Below, one piece after another: positions 28,001-40,220 of a stretch of DNA of 64,000 bases. This DNA is from Larimichthys crocea. Its lineage: Eukaryota > Chordata > Actinopteri > Sciaenidae. The DNA is taken from assembly GCF_000972845.2 (NCBI RefSeq), contig NC_040018.1:6542103-6606102 (forward strand), in the 5' to 3' direction. The notes beneath the pieces were generated by a model. That model did no database searches. It was not told where the DNA came from and saw nothing but the letters and a program-made list of their open reading frames with translations. Numbering within the stretch: position 1 is the stretch's first letter; the number at the start of each line of letters is the position of its first letter. The position numbers were made by a program, and so were the translations under genes.

Positions 28001-29380
28001 TCACACCCCGACTATAAAGCTCTGTAAAGCCGACAGGAGCTGCAGATTCTGGTGATAATTCTCTGCATGCAGCTTCATCACTACAAGCAAAACTCCCTTT
28101 GACGTACTGCATTAATATCGACTACAGATGCTTTAAAGTAAAAAGCTGCTCGGACAACGTGGACATGAACACGAGCAGAGAGTCAGAATAAAAAGCATCA
28201 CTTGTCCAAACGCCCTCTAACAACACCAGATTCCAGGAAAATCTACATCATAAAATAACTCCCTGTTTGATGCCGTTTGACAGTGAGAGAGGACAGATTT
28301 TGTTTTTTGATTTTATTACATATAAGGATATGAAAACTCATTTCTTCATGACCTTCAGCGTCCCACATCGCTGCTTATGCATATGGTTTGATGAGCATTG
28401 TTTTCTCATCAGGATCAGGCTTCTCTCTCAGCGGCTGAGGATTTGGAGCCGCTCGCGCTGAAATTGTGCCTGTGTGGCTTTCAAGGCTTTGGTGCTGCAA
28501 TTCTAACAGAAGTAATTTTCAAAGGCGCTTTTACTCTGATGGCAGTGGGAGAGGAGAGAAAGCGGCAGCCTCCACCGCTCCCCCGCTCTTTTTTTTTTTG
28601 TTGTGATGAGATGAGGAGCGGGGTGGGTTGGCCTTGAGCTGGAGCTTCACAATGGATGTTTGTCTGAACTCATAAAGAGGAAAAAAAAAAAAAGAAAAGA
28701 CGTTTCATCCCCTTGTGCTTTTGGGTAAACAGGGACATAAATGGGGACGGATGCCTTCAGTGCATGTGTTTTCAGAGCCTGGACACAGGGACAGGGACGA
28801 AGTTTGAGATTGAGATTTTACCTTTGAGTTGAGTGTTTTATTTATTTGGCATACCTACTGTGTGACTACTGAAGCAGTCTGTCATCACCAAATGGCTTTT
28901 TGCATGTCATTTCATGCCATTTAGTCTCTGTTAGTGACTGACTTACGTAACATGTTTGACTTCATTCACATACTGTATGTGACGTAACTAATGAGCAAAC
29001 CGCAATCTCTTGACAAAGGTCGCCTTTCGTCTTTGTCTTTTCCTGCATGTCTGTGATGACGTTAAATAACACGCGATAAGCTTGAAATGTCCTAAACAGT
29101 GATGTTTTATTTTTGCAGCATCCCATGATGTCATAAAAAAACTCATCGTTGTCCTCATTTGTCGGGTGTAGTGCAGTTATGTGGGTCGCTTTGCGTTGTG
29201 GAATTGAAAGTAGCAAAGATTTTATGCATAGCTGCAAACAAAATCAGTCCCTCGTTCACTCATTCTCTGCTCACTCATTGGTTTATGTCTTATTATTATC
29301 ACATTGCATTCCTCCTCCATGGCTGTGCAAAAACCTGCAGTTCCACAAACGACCACTTGAGAAAGGTTATTAAAAAAACA
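22090..29380. other. Gene-free stretch
   Basis: A/T-rich non-coding sequence with short homopolymers and a polypurine patch near 23630-23665. No recognisable exon or complete element. A diverged pair of GACTCTTCGG words occurs at about 24588 and 24781. Confidence 0.45.
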
Positions 29381-29384
29381 AGTC

Positions 29385-29505
29385 GATCTCCATGAGCCCC
29401 CGTATTTAAATACCCAACTTTGACAACCCAACGACAGGGAATGGAAAACCTTCAGAAACCTACGGGTGACGTCATGGATGCTACGTCCATTCTTCCATCC
29501 TAGCT
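29385..29505 (-). repeat. CAGGCTGTAAACATG family, partial minus copy
   Basis: CTCCATGAGCCCCCG and CCTACGGGTGACGTCATGG match the family in reverse. Confidence 0.45.
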
Positions 29506-30389
29506 CCGTACTCGACATGAGAATTAGTGCGTTGAGCGGTTTCTTTAAGCTGAAATTCCCTTGTTTTATGTAAATGAAGGAGCATAAAAATTATTAACTA
29601 GTGTGCGTATGTGTGTGTGTGTTCACTCATGCATATGTGTGATGAGTGTTTCTTTGATATTTAGGCTTCAGTGCAGGCTGGCAGCCGCGCTCAGCTATAC
29701 AACGGAACAATAGTTCTTTCTGTGCGGCTTTGATCTAATGAGGGAGAGAGAAAGAGAGACAGAGGTGGGGGGTACGAGAGAACGACGGAGGGAGGGAGAG
29801 AGAGGAGATGGATTTACACTTGGATCATGCTGATAGTGAAATAGCTACTCTTAGAGCTGCTTTTGTTTATTCACACTGAATTAAATGATTAACAAATACC
29901 TGTATGTACCTTCACTATGTGCACGAGAGGCTTTCACAGGTATAAAAATGTGTGCTCCAAGCTAGAAATGTGCTGGGACCTGCACCAGTGTAAAACAGAG
30001 AAATTACCCAACCCGTCTCTTATTTGAAAACTGGGACCTGGGCCCATGCAGAACTGTGAACAGCTGGGCCGAACCCAGCAGTGAGACACACAGCCGATTG
30101 CACCAGTTTCACAGATGATTGCTACTAACAAGGTTTTACAAGTTTTTACCTCGCAGAGAAAAAGGTGGAAAAATACATCCTCCCTTGCTGATTGAAACAG
30201 GAATCCACTCATTATTTCAGTTTGAAAGTCCACTTGCTGCCACGGTGACGGAGGAAAAATCATTTAAAATCAGCTGTGCATCGAGTATAATAAAGATCAT
30301 TTCTACTTTTGCCCTCATGAACTATCAACACAAACTTCACAGGCGTTAGCTCACACATCTGTGGCCACAGATGTGCTTTATTATGCACA

Positions 30390-30525
30390 TACATCTTGGC
30401 CCGGTCTTATTACATTGGACATAATGTTAAACAGACCCGGGAAACCCACTTGAGCATATAAAAAAGGTGCATCCGAACCCATACGAGTCCCAGGTTGGGT
30501 CTGGACCCGTGAAGGCCTCAAAAAG
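30390..30525 (-). repeat. Possible GGGTC-rich interspersed repeat piece
   Basis: CCCGGTCTTATTACATTGGA, CAGACCCGGGAAACCC and GGTTGGGTCTGGACCCG resemble the CCCGGGT-rich teleost elements; related words near 29970-30060. Confidence 0.3.
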
Positions 30526-31539
30526 TGCACAGATATGCGGCTAAGTAGAGACCAAAGGTGGCCTTTGAGTTTTTTCCTGAAATCCTGGAGAGTAGTGAAG
30601 TATCACAGTACAAGCAAACAAAAGTCATTAATCAGCAAACACATGGAGTCTATAAGAGTAAAGGTGAAGAGACTAAAACCCAACAGTACCCAACAGTTCC
30701 TTAGGGAGTTGTGTAAGCAACGGTTACCATAGTATCTCGATAATGCTCCAACAAAGACATTTGAAGAGCAGATTAAAAAGACGTTTGTCGATATTTTTCT
30801 TTGTCACAGATCAGACAAAATTGCTGACAGTTAAACTGCTGTGTCATGTGTCCAGTGCTGGTTGCTGCAGCGACAGAATATTCAACTGAAACCAACTGTT
30901 GGTGGAAAAATGGGCAAAAAAAGACACAAACAAACTGACAGATGTGTAGTTCTGACATTTGATTGCATAATAAAGTTGTTATGAGCAACATTATCAATAA
31001 TTAAGTCCAATATTCACTCCCCTTTTAAAAATATCCAGCTCTTTAGCGTCTTTCTTCAAAGGTTAGTTGCTAATTTTACACGTCCCCCATTCGGTGTTGG
31101 GTAGACAGTGTAGAGTTGGTTAACCAGAGCTTGTTTGTCGAAAACAGCTGCTTGGTGTTGCTGCAAATGTGGTTCAAACCATGGTAGACATGCCGTTAAG
31201 CCAAAACAATGAGCTAAAAGACACTAAAAAGCTTCACGGAGCTGCAGGGGAAAATCTCTACAACAAATACATGAAGTCGGTCATAAGGAATCGCCCTTGT
31301 ACTCCAATCTTAGTAGCTGTTTCTTTCAGGATCCCCCAGTCGAGGGTTAAATAGACTCCTGGGACATTTTAGATGACGACATTGCCGCCTGTGCTCTGCT
31401 CCAGGAGGAAATATGAAAACATATTAACAGGTTCTCTGCACAGACTTAAAGGTAATATAAACTAGTAATCTTCAGTCAGCCGGTGAGAGCCGGAGAGTGG
31501 TTGTTTTCCTTCCAGTCTGAGGGCTAATGTGTTTGTTAT

Positions 31540-32030
31540 CACCTTGAGCAGATGGCCCAGCGTGGAGGAGAGATTCACTCGCACACAAACAAACACACAC
31601 TCAAGTGCGCAACCACGAAAAAGCATTGTGACGCACGCACGTCATTCCCCAAGGTGAATACACACACATGCATGCACTCGAGCACAGGAAGTAACACAGC
31701 CGACACAACCGCACACGCCCACAATATTATCTAAGATACGCACATACACGGCTTATATACAGAAACCTACAACCTACACACACCAACAGCACCTCCGCAA
31801 GCTACGAGTACACAAACACACACATTGCCACCCACATGACAAAGTTATACAGGCCACACACACACAGCCAAACGTCCCACACCTTCACGTTCTATTCTGA
31901 ATCCACGCTCACCAGAAATTTTGACACATTTGGTCATTTTTTTTTCCTTCTCATTGTCTTCTCAGTCTTTTCTTTTCTCACCTCTCCATTTCCTCCTCCT
32001 CCTCTCCCTCCTCCTTGTCTTCCTTTCATC
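31540..32030 (+). repeat. CA-rich then CT-rich low-complexity tract
   Basis: 31550-31880 is rich in CACA words; 31940-32030 is nearly all pyrimidine. No coding signal. Confidence 0.6.
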
Positions 32031-32699
32031 CCCATCTCAATCATCAGTTATTGATCTGTCTCCGGAGGAGGACGAATCAGCCTCTTCTCTCCCTCCTCTA
32101 TTTTTAGACATCGGGGGGGGGATCTCAGGCACAGTCACAAACTGAGAGAGAAGCACAGATGCAACTGATATGAGCGAGGAGGTGGTGAGGTAACGAACCT
32201 GCCGATGTTTGGCTGGATGTTTGGTTGACTCCAGTGAAGTGTCAGCGGTTCAAACACCTTCACAGTCCACTGTATAATTTCAAAAATGCATGAAGGTCAA
32301 TCTAAAAATAAGGCCTGTTTTGAAATCCTTGATAGGCTGACCTTTCGGATACAAAAGGGAGGGGATGAGCTGACAGGTTTTCTGCCGGCTCGAGAACGAA
32401 CAAGTAACTGATGTTTTGTTCAGACGCTGTCCTTCCGTCTCTCCCTCGCACCCTCAGTCATTTTTTTCCCCCGAGAAGGGCACATCAATCCTTCGAGCTT
32501 AAGCAGACTGACTCTCAGAGTCAAAGATTTTTGTAGATACTAGAGATCAGAGGACAGCGGTTGATGACTGGTATGATTATACGGCTGTGGACAATCCCTC
32601 CAAAGCCAGCTCCTGACAAGGCTGCCAGTAATGGCAGTAATTCGGCAAAAATTACTTTTGGACTCCATTTATATCGAAAATGCTATACAAGTTTGTACA

Positions 32700-32870
32700 A
32701 AAAAAAAGGCACGTAGACAGGATCGAACCACCGACCCTGGGACAACCAAGTGGTAACCTCTATGGCTGAGAAATGAAGCCAATGCATAGTCTGTCCATTC
32801 TTTATACGGTCATTGGTTTGTACGCAAAGACACAGGGACAGGATCAAACCACCGACCCTGGGATCAATAA
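32700..32870 (-). repeat. Two tRNA-like B-box words (GGTTCGATCCTG), repeat remnant
   Basis: On the minus strand CCCAGGGTCGGTGGTTCGATCC-like sequence occurs twice (about 32710-32745 and 32836-32866). The B-box-like word suggests a tRNA-derived SINE piece. No tRNA cloverleaf was found. Confidence 0.4.
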
Positions 32871-33014
32871 TCGAACCCAATAACCTACAGCTCATTCTAA
32901 TTTTGTACTTGCCACAGAGATTTGGGAAGACAAGGACTTGTGCATGTCAATGTATACCTACAGCTTTCCATATCACACACTTCCAACTAAAGGTAGACAC
33001 TTAAATGGCCATTA

Positions 33015-33058
33015 TGCCTGTCTCGGTCAACTTGCCAGATGACCACTCCGCCCCTGAA
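33015..33058 (-). repeat. Solitary inverted end of the GGGGCGGACTGG element
   Basis: On the minus strand reads CAGGGGCGGAGTGGTCATC then TGGCAAGTTGACC, the usual beginning of this element family. It faces the copy at 33086-33407 head to head. Confidence 0.5.
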
Positions 33059-33097
33059 CACGGTAAGGTTAACTACCTTACCGTGTTCAGGGGCGGA
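33047..33097. repeat. Perfect 23-bp inverted repeat (hairpin), 5-base loop
   Basis: Arms 33047-33069 and 33075-33097 are exact reverse complements around the loop TAACT. It joins the solitary element end (33015-33058) to the full element (33086-33407). Confidence 0.95.
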
Positions 33098-33407
33098 CTG
33101 GGACAAAAAAATCGGTCCTGGCATTTTGGACCAGACCGGCCCACAACATTTGATAACACACCTTTTCAGTCTTTTCGGTGCAACTGTGCAAGTCTTTAAA
33201 ACAACAAACCTTGAGCCATGCAATGACTTAACAGGAATCTGTTAAGACCAAGCTTCTTTTTGTCGCAGAGTTTTTCTGCGCCACCTTTGCGTTTTCTCTC
33301 CATCTCTAACTGATAACATTTCAAATATCAGGACTCATCGGCCCAAATAGCACGCCGACCCACCGGGAAAATGCACGGTATGCCAGATTATCAGTCCGTG
33401 CCTGACC
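33086..33407 (+). mobile_element. Non-autonomous element with CAGGGGCGGACTGG inverted ends
   Basis: Left end TTCAGGGGCGGACTGGGAC. The right end read on the other strand is TCAGGCACGGACTGATAATC. Interior AGACCGGCCCACAACA and ACACCTTTTCAGTC match a common teleost repeat. No coding content. Confidence 0.6.
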
Positions 33408-33484
33408 GTGTTCATCCATGCATGCAAGTCCTCAATTTCCTGAATAGCTACAATGAAGGTGGCAATTGCAATGTTGATTCGTAG

Positions 33485-33600
33485 AGGCTCAATCTAGAGC
33501 CGGTTTGTCTGTTTTGGACTACTGTTGGCTGGCCCGCAGCATCTGTAGACATAAAAGGCTCATCCTGAGGTTACAAAAACAGTCAGTAAAAATGCAAATA
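33485..33600 (+). repeat. Partial copy of the TGTAGATAT...GGTCC MITE family
   Basis: Contains CTGTAGACATAAAAGGCTCATCCTGAGGT in divided blocks, matching the middle of the family but with no readable ends. Confidence 0.35.
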
Positions 33601-35679
33601 TGGTGAAATATGGTGCTATACGAACTCCTTCCTACATATGCGTCAGCATCTTCCACGACACTCCACACCCTAACATCTACCTCGCTTCATAGGGCAAATT
33701 GCTTCCTGCATTGACACAAGACGTAAATTACAAGGTGCAGTACTGCCCGAGGGACACTGGGCTGCTTTGTGCTGAGCCCATCAGGCATTGCGCCAGACCT
33801 CCACCCTTCTCACATGTGGCGAGCAACACACACCAGCAGCTCTGGTATTCTGCTATACTTCAGGCATCACACAGCAGAGCTGTGGGGAGTCGCCTGTCCA
33901 TGCAGACGGTGACTGCTCGCCTGAGACCGGTTTGCCTCGGGGGGTGAGGCTAAGATCAGAGTCCTCCTGCCAGGGTCACTGAAGCCTGCAGCCTCTCATC
34001 TTCCAGGATAACGTTGCATTTCATGCTTCGAAATTAAGTTAAACCGGCAGAAAACAAAATGAAAAGGTTTGAAACCGCACAGTGGGAAAAAAAAAAGAAC
34101 AATGATTCACACCGCTTTCAGTTCACAAACATCTTTTAATGGTTCCTCTGGAGGCTGTGATTTGTGGTTGCTTTAAAGGAGTAAATGAGTCTTTTCAGAT
34201 TTTTCCCTGAAGGCCCCCTGAAACAGTCGATATTGACACTGCTGTTGGACTGTAATGAAACCCATTGACAGAATGATTCCTAAAAATATTTCTTTCTGAA
34301 CAGGGTACATCTTGAGAGCTTTTTTTCCTGTGTGTACTCTTCTTCCAGCCATTAATTCTCTCCAGATTTTTTTTCTTAGCCAGGCTCACAGTAAGACTCG
34401 AGCAGCTTAATTTGAACAGACCATCACACGAGCAACTTAAATCAGTGTTTTTTCTGCTTGGTACTTTTTTATGAGCGTGGAAGGAGCTGATTGATCTGGA
34501 GGCACGTTCACATCCAAGAGCCAGGTGGTTTGGGCATCTGGTTGCTTAAGCAACTTTGTTCAAGTAATCCTTGCGGCAACCCACGTGACGGTGACATAGG
34601 GGACATTTTATGCAAATATATATCAACGTAGGAGATGTTCATGTGTTATAAATCTGTTGGATCAAGTGTCTCACTGCAAACTCCCTAATATTTGTTTTGC
34701 AACCCGGAGCTAACTCCAGTTTTTACTCACTGGAAACGAGCATTTCAGGCAGGAAGCAGAAATGATGCAAGGCACAACAGTGACCACTTTTAACTTTCAG
34801 AAGCATTCAGTGGATTCAAATTAAAGCCTGATGGGTTGCTGGAACCGAGATAAGACGCAGGAATACGACTCTTGTTCGTCTGGAGCGAAGGAGGATGTCG
34901 AGTGACGTTATTGAAGAGTGAAAGTCTTTGTCAGTTGATTTAACCATGGCCACAATTGTTCTCTAACATTAACCCCTTGGTTATTATTGTAACTAAGACA
35001 TCACGGGTCCACTAACCTCCATAAATTTCTAATTATAACCCAAACTGTAACGTTTCCCTTCCCTTAAACCTAATTGAATCTTAACCGTCACATAATAAGC
35101 ACAGATTAATTTCTCAGCAGTGATTTCTCAACAGTTTTGGAAGGTGAATGATGATGTCTCTCACTTTTGGAGGACTTGTTGGTGGAACCACAGGAGCATG
35201 ACTGAAGGGCCTGAAAAAAAAAAGGCAGACTTAGATGGAAAATAAATGCTTTTTTCCCTCCACCACCACCTGGGGGAAAGAAAATAGTGTTTACACATCC
35301 AAATCCTCCTAAAAGCCCTGCACAGTCACACAGGTATCTTTGGTTATTCTGGCTGTTAAACATCTTTTAAAGTCTGTGTTGGGGCGAGCAGACAAAGTGT
35401 GAGCTTCTTGCTTCTTATGAATATATATAGTTACCCTGAAACTGTTAACAAAAAAGAACATAGGAAAGGAAACTATCTGGAGACGCGTGTAAAAGTGGAA
35501 CAAGGATGTCAAAGGGATTTATTTAGTTCAGCACATCAAAGTAAACCCACTATACAGTATGTCACCGTCCTGAGGCTGCAGGACTCCCTTTGTGGAAAAG
35601 TTTAAACAGTGTGACCAACTGTGAGGAGACCACAGAGGTAGATCCAGGATTCACTGAGAGGAAGATATCTCCAAGTCTG

Positions 35680-35815
35680 CCCGAGTCTCTGGGAATCCCC
35701 CCAGGAGGACCTGGAGGAAGCTTCTGGGCAAAGTCGAGTCTAGGCTGGGCGGCTCATCCTGTGCAGTCTGTAGCTCAGACCCAGATATTGGGTGGATGTT
35801 TGAAGATGAGTAATT
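35680..35815 (+). mobile_element. Degenerate LINE 3'-end fragment
   Basis: GGAATCCCCCCAGGAGGACC, a TCTAGGCTGGGC stretch and a GGATGTTTGAAGATGAG end resemble the 3' end of the same LINE superfamily as 47917-50217, much decayed. Confidence 0.4.
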
Positions 35816-36874
35816 AACAGCAGACTATTGCAACTAATAACATAATTCATGGCATTAATGAAATTCATTAACATAATCGGTTTAAAATGAACTGACAAAT
35901 GCCTTCAATCTCTGCGTTTGGCATTTGGCCATCGCAATTAACTGCTGGTGGTCGCGTTAAGTTTGCATAAGCTATAATTTGCTGGAAGGTTACTGGTTCA
36001 CACACAAATGAGGAGGAAGTAGCGGCATTGTGAGGGAGAGAGAAAAATGAATATATAATATGCTCTCCTCTCGAAACATCAACAGCTTTCATCGAGGTAA
36101 TTAACTTGGTGCGGGTTCTGGTGAAGCTGCTCAGTGGAAAGAGTGCGGTTACATAGAGAGGCTCACACGCAACGCAGTTATCATCCAGAAACAGTGTTAG
36201 AGGCATTCATACAGAAGATAAATATCTGTAAATAATTAATATTTTGCATTATTTCATTTGATGAGTGCAGAATTGCATATCACATGACAAAGATCAGTCA
36301 GCTCTCATTTCTGGGTGACGTTGGGAGTCAAGTTAGATGAAGATGTGGAGCCTGAAACGCGAGTTTCTTTGACAGCACAACAATCTTTCATTTAATGGTT
36401 TCATGGAAATGTTTCTTATTTGTATTAACGATAGGCGAATGCATTTTGCTGTGGGAGAACGGGTTGAAGGCCGGGCAGAGGGAAACTCGGAGGGGTTTCC
36501 GTCTCAGTTATGTTCCCATCCCAGCTGCTCACAGGCCCCCAGATAATACCTAGAATTAGATGTGGGAGAGGTATGCACCAGACTGAATAGGCAGGGATGA
36601 AGGAGAAAGGAAGGATGAAGGGATGGATGAGGGAAAGGGGAGCGAGGGTGGAGTTTAGTGCTTGTTACGACCGAGCTCATTCAGGGAAGTAAACAAAGTT
36701 ATTTACAGGAGTTTTGAGGTATGTGGGCGTGCGTGGATGCTGCTCAAACCAAAGAAATATAACCCAAAGAGTACTGTTCAAAGTACGAGCCCTGAGTTAA
36801 TAAAGAGCCGTTCATGCAGTACAGAGGACACCAGTGTCAAAAACCTCACTATCTACTTTGACTTAACGAAAAAC

Positions 36875-36905
<31 letters not shown>

Positions 36906-39858
36906 TGTATATGACTCATTTTCACCCAGAATATCACATACGCCGCTCTTGTTCTCACCCTTTGGCAAGAGTTATTTTACTGAAGATATGCTTGGACTGC
37001 TGGAACATTTTCAAGAAACACACCAACACATAATAAATTGAACTTTACATGCAATAAAAAAAAGTACTTTTTGCCTTTTGATTGGCACGGATTCCAACAA
37101 ATAGATCCATGTATCCTTAGAAAAAAAGAAGTAAAACAAAAGAAAGTGACAAGTCAGATTTTTTTTTTAAATGCACATTGGTGTTCTTTTCAGATTTGCA
37201 TGGACTAATTGTACTCTGGTCTTTTCTAGTCGAATCTGTTCTGTTGCTCCTTTCTGTGCTTAACTCCCGCGGGTGCTCATTACGGAAGCAGCTTGTTTGA
37301 TCTATTCTTTCATTGGTGTTTGAAGCTGAAGCATCACGTTCTCTAAGGAGTACAGTCTGCCGACGTGACTAGTTAAAAACTGCTGCCATTACACAGGCAA
37401 ACAAACACTATTTCCAAAGTGCAAGATGCTATTATATGAACAAGCTAAACTGCTGCATTGTCAATTTTGTAGTTCCAAAAAAAAAAGAAAAGTTGTAATA
37501 TATGCAGAGAGCTGGTGTTGCTGCATCTTTTGCTTTTGTAGAATGGATTTCTCCCCCTGCTGCAGCGGGACAAGTAAATCAGACAAAAACGATCAGTTGT
37601 GCCTCGGTGCCTCGAGTACAATTAACCGCTTTAATTAGCTTCCATTTAAAAGAGGTCGATGCAGTCTAAACATACACAGAAGAGAAACATTTAGTTTCAA
37701 CAGTAAATAACTTCAAGGCCTGGCAGTGATGCACTGCGCCTGTGAAAACAGATTAAAGTGCACAATAAAGACAAAACTGAAACATATGCAACACATTAGA
37801 CAGAACATTAAATATTATCGCGCAGGCTGAAATGAAGTGTTCTCAATCAGGGGTGACGAGGAGGCTGCCAGAGGCTAATATGATATCACGAGCAGTGATT
37901 CACACCAGTGACTGTAAATAACAAGCCCACTGCTTCACGAGACGGCACAGTCTGATACACATGCATGTTTTCTGACGTTCCTGAAGGCAACATCAGGACA
38001 TCGCTTCCAGTAATGTGTCTAAAACTGATCTTTTCTAACAAAACAAGCTAAAAAATGTGTAAGGCACAGTAAATGTTATCTTGAACTGTTGTGCTGAGAA
38101 AAGAACAGTTTTTTTGCTGGCTGGCTTATTTTATTTATTTTCAACGAGGCATCAGCAATTCTGTTTCTTAGTGTTTTGCATAAAAGGTTAAAATATTTCA
38201 GCGTCAGTCATGCGTGCCGTCCCGATTCACAAAATGAAGCCAATGGAAGGGGATGTTGGTTTATCAGCAGTCACCAACCACAAAATAATCAATAACCATT
38301 TATTTTCTAATTTCTTGACTATTAAATGTGTTTATTACTGAAAGCACAGATGCATAAACATCTATATTTATACAACAGCATACTGTCCTTTATGGTTAGG
38401 CCAATATTATTGGACTCACAGCCATGGAGGATAAATATTTGGACCTCAATTTTCTTGAGTGAGCAAAAGTAAAGCTGGAAGTGTTTAATATGATATTTAA
38501 CACAATATTTTTACTCATGGAAAAGATGAGTAAAAGAAAGATGATAGATAGGTAGATGTAGCCTTCAGTTTGCTGATTTTAATGTACAATCAGTCGACCA
38601 ATCACAGCGCAGATACTAATTAAAAAAAACAACCTGCAGTTCATCCCTCCTTTGAAAGCCTCCTCTCCGCTCTGTGTTAAGTTGAACAATTACAGACTAC
38701 TAAAGTTGTGCAGTTAATAGTTTATTAAAGGGAAGGTCAGAGCTAGTTTTAAAAAGGAATAGCATTGGCTGCAGCACTTGTTGCCACTATCATAGCAGAA
38801 CGATCTGGCAGCGTCTGGGTGGAAGAGCCATCATTTATTCTGTGGCAGTTGTGAATGGGGAACAGGTGGTTAGAGGGTAACTGGAGACCACACCCAGTGA
38901 CATACACACACACAGCGTTGGGGAAAAAACAGCCTCTGCATGATATATCACAGTGATTGGCACATCCTCAGTGGTGCTGGACCTCTGTCATTGGCTGAAG
39001 GGCAGACAAGTGATGAAGAGGAAGGAGCACAATAAGCTAAATGGAACGCACCCAAAGAGGTTTTACAGTAAATACTTGGACCTCCTGCTGTCAATAAAAC
39101 TGCTGAAGGATGATGAGCGAGGCTAAAGTCAGCACATTCTGTTACTTCACACAGCTTGACATCATTATCAAGAGGAAGCATACGCCTCTAAATACTGTGT
39201 CATGTATTTCATATCATCCTCGTGCAGGTTGATACACCGCGCTGCACACTGACCATGCAGGCGGCTCCTCTCGGCCCTGGTACAGCTCTGTACATGATTC
39301 ACTCGTGTCTTTTTGTTGTTGTCAGGTTGCTTTGAGAGCGCTGACAGCTCCACCTGAGCGTGTCTGGCTTCATGCTGGTTCATTAGAGGAGGACAACAAG
39401 ACAATGAGAGCGCCTGTCTCTGCTAATAAATAACACATTAATGCCTCCTCCACTGAGAGCGATCTGCTTAAATGACAGCACGGGGACCGTGTCTGTGTTT
39501 TAGGCAAGTCTCTACTTTGTGATGTTTGCTCCACTGTATCGTCTGTCTGTGGTTACCCCCAAACTTAAGCCACATTTTCCATGTAACGGCGTAAAGGCAC
39601 AAAGTTTTCTTTGCCACTGTCTGCAAAGTGTTTGGTCTTGGTGGGAATTGCTGGGTATAAAAACAGAAAGTCAAGCCACAAATAAACTTCAAATAGTCCC
39701 AAAGCAAAGTTCAAACAAACAGTTTAAACATTAGACACTGATCTGCAATGACCTGAGATGAGGAAGTGAAGTATGAAATGATATGCTCAGTGTATTTAAT
39801 GTATTCAGAGAGGAGTGATAAAATGGTAAAAATGTCTGATTCTTCATTGTTTCTGCAG
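35816..39858. other. Gene-free stretch upstream of the c1qtnf4 coding start
   Basis: No recognisable exon. It must be wholly intronic if the first exon lies further upstream, otherwise it holds the promoter. No TATA box or GC-rich island stood out. Confidence 0.4.
36871..36905 (+). repeat. (AT)n(AC)n compound microsatellite
   Basis: AT units turn into AC units within 35 bases. Confidence 0.9.
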
Positions 39859-40220
39859 ATACAATGCTGCTCCCAGCGAGCCTGCTGATTGGCCTGCTGT
39901 GCCTGAGCCATGTGGGTGGTGTGTGGGGCTTCGCCCATCTGTCGGACGACGTGGAGCTCCGCTCGGCTTTCTCTGTCGCGCGCACCAACAGCATGGAGGG
40001 CGGGCCCAAGATGACCGTGACCTTTGACACTGTTTACGTCAACATCGGAGGGGATTTCGACCCGAAGGCCGGCATGCTGCGCTGTCGGATCCCCGGGGCG
40101 TACTACTTCTCTTTCACGGTGGGCAAGTTTCCACACAAAGACCTGTCTGTGATGCTGATGAAGAACAGGAACGAGGTGCAGGCCATCGTGTATGAGGAAA
40201 ACGCTGGAGAGGAGAGGAAG
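39859..40220 (+). CDS. c1qtnf4: c1qtnf4 first coding exon
   Basis: Starts after acceptor ttctgcag. Five bases of 5' UTR (ATACA) precede the ATG at 39864. It encodes residues 1-119: signal peptide and most of the first C1q domain up to GEERK. The donor gtaggt lies at 40221. The continuing open frame past the donor is intronic read-through. Confidence 0.9.

Noticed and set aside
32700..32870. tRNA gene
   Set aside because: Only a B-box-like word is present; no A box at the right distance and no cloverleaf.
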